Assembly (NCBI GenBank): GCA_003116995.1
Contig: BDSL01000014.1
Span: forward strand, 186,001-250,000
DNA from: Yamagishiella unicocca
Lineage: Eukaryota > Chlorophyta > Chlorophyceae > Chlamydomonadales > Volvocaceae
Direction of reading: 5' to 3'
Length of the DNA: 64,000 bases
The position numbers and the translations under genes are program-made. Below the pieces are notes generated by a model. That model was not told where the DNA came from, did not search any database, and saw only the letters and a list, made by a program, of their open reading frames with translations. Below, piece by piece: positions 59,211 through 64,000 of this stretch. The number at the start of each line of letters is the position of its first letter. The stretch's first letter is position 1.

Positions 59211-60686
59211 ATGAATAGGCTGGGCTCCCTGTCCGGCCTGCTTGCGAGGGCAGCTCGCAGCTGCAGTCGGCGGTGGGCGTCAGGAGCGTTGGGCGTGCCC
59301 GCAGAGGTGCGGCCGGTTGTCGGGAACGATGTGCCGGGACCTGGAAGGGCGACAAGGCACAGCCTCCGCTTCCTGAGCTCTGTTTGGATAGCCGGATACA
59401 TGTTCCTTCGCATGGAGCGCGATCGCTGAAGGCTTTTTGGAGTGGATAAGCAAGAGCCTGTACCTCAACTCGTGATGCTGTTGAAGGTGGACAAGCATTG
59501 CCATCTTCCTGACGAACACCACCACGTGCTTTGATGCCCTTGCAGTTTGCGGCGGCTGGCATTGTGGGACAGGACGTCGCTGCTCAGGCGCGCAGCCTCC
59601 ACACCAGCTTGACAACATGCCAGGGCGCTCCAGCGGAGGCCAATGCCAGCGCTCTGTAGGTTCATGTTTGGTTACGAATATGGAAGACCTGTGCACTTCT
59701 GCCTATCCGGCATTCAGCATTCACGAAGGGATGTTGGTTCTTGATTGATGGGCAAGTCATTACCGTCGTCTGGGCGCACCTTCGCTCACGTGCGAATGTT
59801 GTTAATGGCAGGTCCACGGAGCCGGCTAGGAAGTATCGCCCTCTGGGCGATAAGGAGCTGTGGCATGAAGCCTGGTAGGTGACTCCTGCAGTGATACGGT
59901 GGACCACTGCGCGGCTTCAATTTGGACCTCTACGAAATGCAGTGGTGGCGTGAGCATTTCGGTTTAAGCATTGTTGCGGTGCATGCGCTGCGCCACCTAG
60001 TAGGTTTGCCCCCCCCCCTGGGTAACATCTTCCGAATTCCTGCTTGGCATCTACACGCCTGTATGGGTGTTGATAAGTCAAGATTTGGCTGCAAGGCACC
60101 TCGGAATCCGTGGCGAGATGCGTGTACATTGGGATATGGTTGGTGTCAAGTGTGGCCTCTTTCAGTTTCAGAGACGGTGGGACGGTTTCGACATCTATGT
60201 CTGTGCACATGCATGGCAGAAGCGGCTCCTGCCTGCTGAATCCGGCGACCGACACAGCTACTCTGGCACGGCACGGCTTCCTGGCAGCCGATAGGAGCTC
60301 GTATCTGCTATGAACGGGCTCGGCTTACTGCGCGCTCCATTGTGTCACGATGCCATTTTGTTGCCTGGCTGCCGAGGTTACCAATCGATGAGCATGCCTG
60401 GCGCCAACTCTCTGTTACCCCCCTCAGGATGTATGAGGACAAGTTCGGCACGGAGGACGACCCGATTTTCGTTCCCTCCCTAGAGCCCGAGCGCATCATC
60501 GGGGTGACTGACCCTGAGGATGAGACTCTTGTGGTTTGGGGCATTCTGAAGGAGGGCGAGCCGCCGCGCCAGTTTGTGGAGAACGGTGAGTTTTACGTCC
60601 TTAAAATGGTCGAGTACGTGAAGAAGGTCGGTGACGTTGTGGAGGAGGTCGAAGGAGGGGCCGACAAAGCCAAGCTGGCGAAGTAA
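59211..60686 (+). CDS. Cytochrome c oxidase subunit Vb (COX5B-type), mitochondrial
   Basis: A nuclear gene for a peripheral matrix-side subunit of respiratory complex IV. Exons 59211-59272 (donor GTGGGC), 59812-59874 (donor GTAGGT) and 60428-60686 (TAA) agree in phase 2 at both junctions and give 127 residues, the usual size. MNRLGSLSGLLARAARSCSR is a typical mitochondrial presequence. The mature part reads KYRPLGDKELWHEAWMYEDK, then FGTEDDPIFVPSLEPERIIG and ETLVVWGILKEGEP, which align with GT-x-DP-x-x-VPS, RIVG and VVWFWL-x-KGE of animal COX5B. All four zinc-binding cysteines of the family are replaced. The tail is Lys/Glu-rich. TGTAA at 61316 may end the mRNA. The exon 1 border could alternatively be at 59306. 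Confidence 0.8.
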
Positions 60687-61785
60687 TGGGCTTGAGTCCG
60701 CCACCTCTCTTGGGGAGGACCTGTGCTGTGCATTGGATGAATAGCATGTGCGCATGGCGCTGGAAGCGGAGTGCCCATCACCGCAGAATCGCGATGGCGG
60801 AACGTTAGTGTAGCGGCGAAGCGAGGGTTCAACGAAGCCCCAGGCTTAGCGTCACTTCGCCTTTCATATCCTTGAAGCGCGACAGCAGCGGATGCTTGTG
60901 CATGCACGATACGCGCGAATGGCGGGTCCTCTTCATGGCTCAGCTCATGGCTTATTTCGACCTAGGTAGTGGTAACATTTGTTCAAGATAATTCTGATGA
61001 GGGGAGCTGGGGCGGCGGATGGCTGAGTCCCGCCTTCGGCGCGCAGCTGCTGCACTTGCCCTGCGCCACCTGGCAAGCGTGTACGGTGTGCTCGTGGCAT
61101 CTGGGGGACGGGGGAAATGCAGGAAAAAGCAGCGTTTACGAGAAATGACTTGCGAGACGAGACTGGTGGCGGTGCTCCAAATGACGCTTGTGTTACGTTA
61201 CTAGACAGCGAGGTGAAAGCTGCAGCTTATGTAGGTTAGGGGTTGCGTCCAGCAGTGACAGAGAAGACAAGACTTGAGTGCGATAGGGCGGGTTAGTGCC
61301 TGGGTTTCATCCAAATGTAATACCCAGCGCCCTCACTGTTCTTCGACCGCACGCTCGGTTCGTCACGGGCAACATTCCGTCTCGACGGATCCGAATTACG
61401 CCGTATTAGGCTGGACTGCCTCCAGCCCACAAAAAGCGTCAGGTGCATACATTTCCGCCCTGTCGATAATAATTGCGACGAGATGAACTTCACGAATGTT
61501 ATTTTCCAACTACGGATGGATCATGGTGCTGGTTAGGAAACGAAAAAGGTCAGGCTCCGGTCCCGGAGCACGGTTGCACTGTACCGTATTGCCTCATTCC
61601 ACCGGCATCCACAGTACAGCCATGCATACTCGACAACCTGTGTTTGTTTCTTGTTACGCACATCGCAACGCACTCAAGATGCAGCCAAACCACAGTCAAA
61701 GTCCCTGAAGTTCCTTGACGTATTAATACGCATGACCGCAAGGTTAAAGCATGATATAAAATAACTCAAATTGACGTTTCCCCCA
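60687..61785. other. COX Vb 3' region and NEK promoter
   Basis: No coding signal. TGTAA at 61316-61320 could be the polyadenylation signal of COX Vb. A TATA-like GATATAAAATAA at about 61752-61763 lies some 25 nt before the NEK ATG. Confidence 0.45.
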
Positions 61786-63879
61786 ATGCAAAATTACTTA
61801 GTCGTCAAGAAGCTAGGAACTGGCACCTACGGCTCAGCATACTTAGTTAACCTGAGGGCAAATCCCGCCCAACAATACGTCCTCAAAAAAGTCAAGGTAG
61901 ATGGCGGGGACGTGTCGGCCGACAGCGAGGTCAAGGTCTTGCGCAGCCTCTCGCACCCGCTGGTTCTCAGGTACGTCGCTTGTGTACTCCCTGATGTGCC
62001 GCGTGTTGCACGAATTGGGTGTACCGAGATACATAACGGTTTCGAATTCAGCGCTGAAGCAGTTTTGAGGGCACAAAAAAGCTGACCCATACGTTGGGAT
62101 GCAAAACGGTGTCTTCCCCACTTGCAGTTACATAGACCACTTCATGTACAAAAGCCACCTATGCATCGTCACCGAATACTGCGATGCCGGCGATCTTTAC
62201 CAGCTGCTACGCGCGAGGAGGACGGCTCTGCCGGAGTCGCAACTGTTGGACCTTTTTGCACAGGTTCTACTCGCGATTCAGCATGTACACTCAAAGAACA
62301 TCCTGCACCGTGACCTAAAAACACAAAACATTTTTCTTACGTCCGGGGGAAGCATTCGGCTGGGAGACTTCGGCATCAGCCGCCCGCTAAACGGCACCAT
62401 GGACCTGGCCTCTACCATTATTGGGACTCCCTACTACATGTCTCCAGGTGGGGTGAGCGTTGGGGAAGGCGTTAATGGGTTTCAAGGGGGAAATGCGTGG
62501 ATAGGGGCGTTGGCGGCTGCGATTCCGCTGTGTTTGATGTGAACGAGTGGATGTGTGGGAGCGCTGGTGTTGACACGGTCCGTTAGGGGAACATGTGGCT
62601 AAAATTACAGCAGTTGCATGGGACGAGGGCAATCATTTCACGAGGCCGAGGCCAACTATGCTAGCTAGGCGCAACTGAAATCCTGAAACAAACGCCGGAA
62701 TTCCCAAGCGTTTGAACTACACACACAATCAAGCAATGGCTGTTATGGGGGGTACGCGGGAGGCTGCCGTCTCCCGTACGACGGTGAAAAAGGGATGAGC
62801 CGGTGTACCGTGCGAGTCGGGCCAAGAGGCACTGGGACCTGTTCACTTCCCGATGCACGGACACCTTCACAGTCCGTTTAGAGACCGTGCCCTAAGCCTT
62901 CATGACTCAGTTCCCTGCCACTGTGTACGACATGCGCAGAGGTCATGTCTTCCATGCCGTACGACTTCAAGTCCGACATGTGGTCCCTGGGATGCGTTTT
63001 GTACGAGATGATGAGCCTCAAGCATGCCTTTGATGCCACCGACATGTCCAGCCTCGTCATGAAGATCCTTCGTGGGGAGCACCTGCCTATCCCCCAGGCG
63101 AGTACGCGGAAGATGGGTGGAGTTGAGGAAAGCCCGTGGACTAGGAAGCCGAGTAGGAAGCTGTGGAAAATGGGTGGGGTGGGGTGGGGTGGGGAAGGGC
63201 GCCGTTGGCTGGGGCGCAACCGGCTGCGGAGGAGACGTCTGGGAGCCGCGACATGGCGCAAGGCCTCCATGGCGCAAGGTTGCTCGCCGTCCTTCACTGC
63301 AACGGTCCTCAGCGTCGCACACCGCACGTGCCTGTGATAGTCACGTTGGGGCCTGCTGTGATAGTCACGTTGGGGGCTGCTGTGCGAACACACAGGCCTT
63401 CAGCCAGGAACTCAAGGACCTGGTACGGCAGCTCCTGTGCAAGAACCCCAAGATGCGTCCCTCGCCGGAGCAAATCCTGAAGATGCCTTTCATCAAGGTA
63501 CGACGCGCGCAGCTGACAGCAGACACGGGTTGTAGGCTGGGCGCTTCGTTCCTTTCAGCCGGGCGAGCGACACGGCACGCGATGCATTGGCGTACTGCAC
63601 GCGAGTTGCGGCGATTTGGGCCTTGTGCCGTAACGCCCAATGCCTGCCATTCTCGGGTCGTTGCCATCTCCTGTAACTCATCCCCCGCCTTGGAACCCGG
63701 CCCCCATACTGAACTCCTCTGTGCAGGAGTACCTGGCCCGCGCGCGGGAGACGGTGACGCTGCTGGAGCAGCATCGCGCCGTGGTCCGCGCCGGTGGCCG
63801 CAGCGGAAGAGGGACGGAGCACGGACAGGTCACGACAGGGTGCGTGTCGGGGGGCACTAGGCCGGCAGGCGAAAGTTAG
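61786..63879 (+). CDS. NEK (NIMA-related) serine/threonine kinase
   Basis: Five exons: 61786-61970, 62128-62447, 62940-63097, 63396-63497 and 63727-63879 (TAG if not spliced further). The catalytic domain starts almost at residue 1: MQNYLVVKKLGTGTYGSAYL glycine loop, lysine in YVLKKVKV, HSKNILHRDLKTQNIFL catalytic loop (the KTQN wording is diagnostic of NEKs), LGDFGISRPL, GTPYYMSPEV, SDMWSLGCVLYEM and RPSPEQILKMPFI. NEKs in algae control cilia, their length and severing, and the cell cycle. All catalytic residues (K, HRD, DFG) are present. After the kinase only a short helix, EYLARARETVTLLEQH, and a low-complexity tail remain; more exons may follow beyond the window. Intron 3 has a GC donor (63098). 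Confidence 0.9.
63336..63384. repeat. 25-bp duplication in a NEK intron
   Basis: GTGATAGTCACGTTGGGG occurs twice in tandem, 24-25 bp apart, just before the acceptor at 63395. A GGGGT run at about 63175-63195 lies in the same intron. Confidence 0.85.
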
Positions 63880-64000
63880 GCGCGGCGGTTTGCTGGTGGC
63901 GCCCAGAGATCCTGGTGACGACAAGCTCGTTCGGATGTGGGCAGTGAGCGGTTGTCGTTGCCTCTGCTGCGTGTGCAACTGGGGTGGGTTCCGCGGCGAA

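Noticed and set aside
59307..59429. Continuation of the COX Vb first frame to 59429
   Set aside because: The extension has no similarity to COX Vb, whereas splicing at 59272 joins in phase to 59812 and 60428 and gives a normal-sized protein.

Overview
The window looks like nuclear DNA of a chlamydomonadalean (volvocine-type) green alga. Coding exons are GC-rich with strong G/C bias at third codon positions. Almost every gene is broken by short spliceosomal introns with GTGAGT/GTGCGT/GTAAGT donors and CGCAG-like acceptors. The chlorophyte polyadenylation signal TGTAA follows several genes, and tandem repeats are abundant. Genes were assembled by hand from exon fragments whose splice phases agree; all splice sites are predictions.

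Layout on the + strand: 356-3881 is the 3' part of an RRA-like GT77 arabinosyltransferase. 5994-18994 is a large single-pass receptor-like protein kinase of TKL type (signal peptide, Ser/Gly-rich ectodomain, one TM segment, cytoplasmic kinase). 22170-24047 is a tentative unknown gene. 26684-30377 and 33288-35720 are a tandem pair of SRPBCC/DUF220-like proteins with identical intron positions.

On the - strand, 53442-37383 is a BRCA2 homologue of about 3,700 residues: a glutamine/proline-rich N-terminus, nine BRC-like RAD51-binding repeats in one 6.6-kb exon, a 42-residue polyglutamine run, and the helical, OB1, tower, OB2 and OB3 parts of the DNA-binding domain spread over about 13 small exons. 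It appears divergently arranged with a SOUL haem-binding gene (+, 53952-55355). 57795-56670 (-) is a three-exon gene for a small organelle-targeted protein of unknown function. 59211-60686 (+) encodes mitochondrial cytochrome c oxidase subunit Vb, in which the zinc cysteines are replaced. 61786-63879 (+) is a NEK (NIMA-related) kinase.

These are unrelated housekeeping, signalling and DNA-repair genes; there is no operon-like system. The most unusual signals are tandem duplications that copy splice sites: a 5' splice donor tripled in the receptor kinase gene together with a TGTAA signal, a donor doubled in the BRCA2 tower exon, and an acceptor-like unit tripled before the OB3 exon. Others are a BRCA2 whose BRC repeats are being amplified by a 264-bp tandem repeat, and a COX Vb without zinc ligands. 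Intergenic stretches are mostly featureless, with some AT-rich islands and minisatellites.
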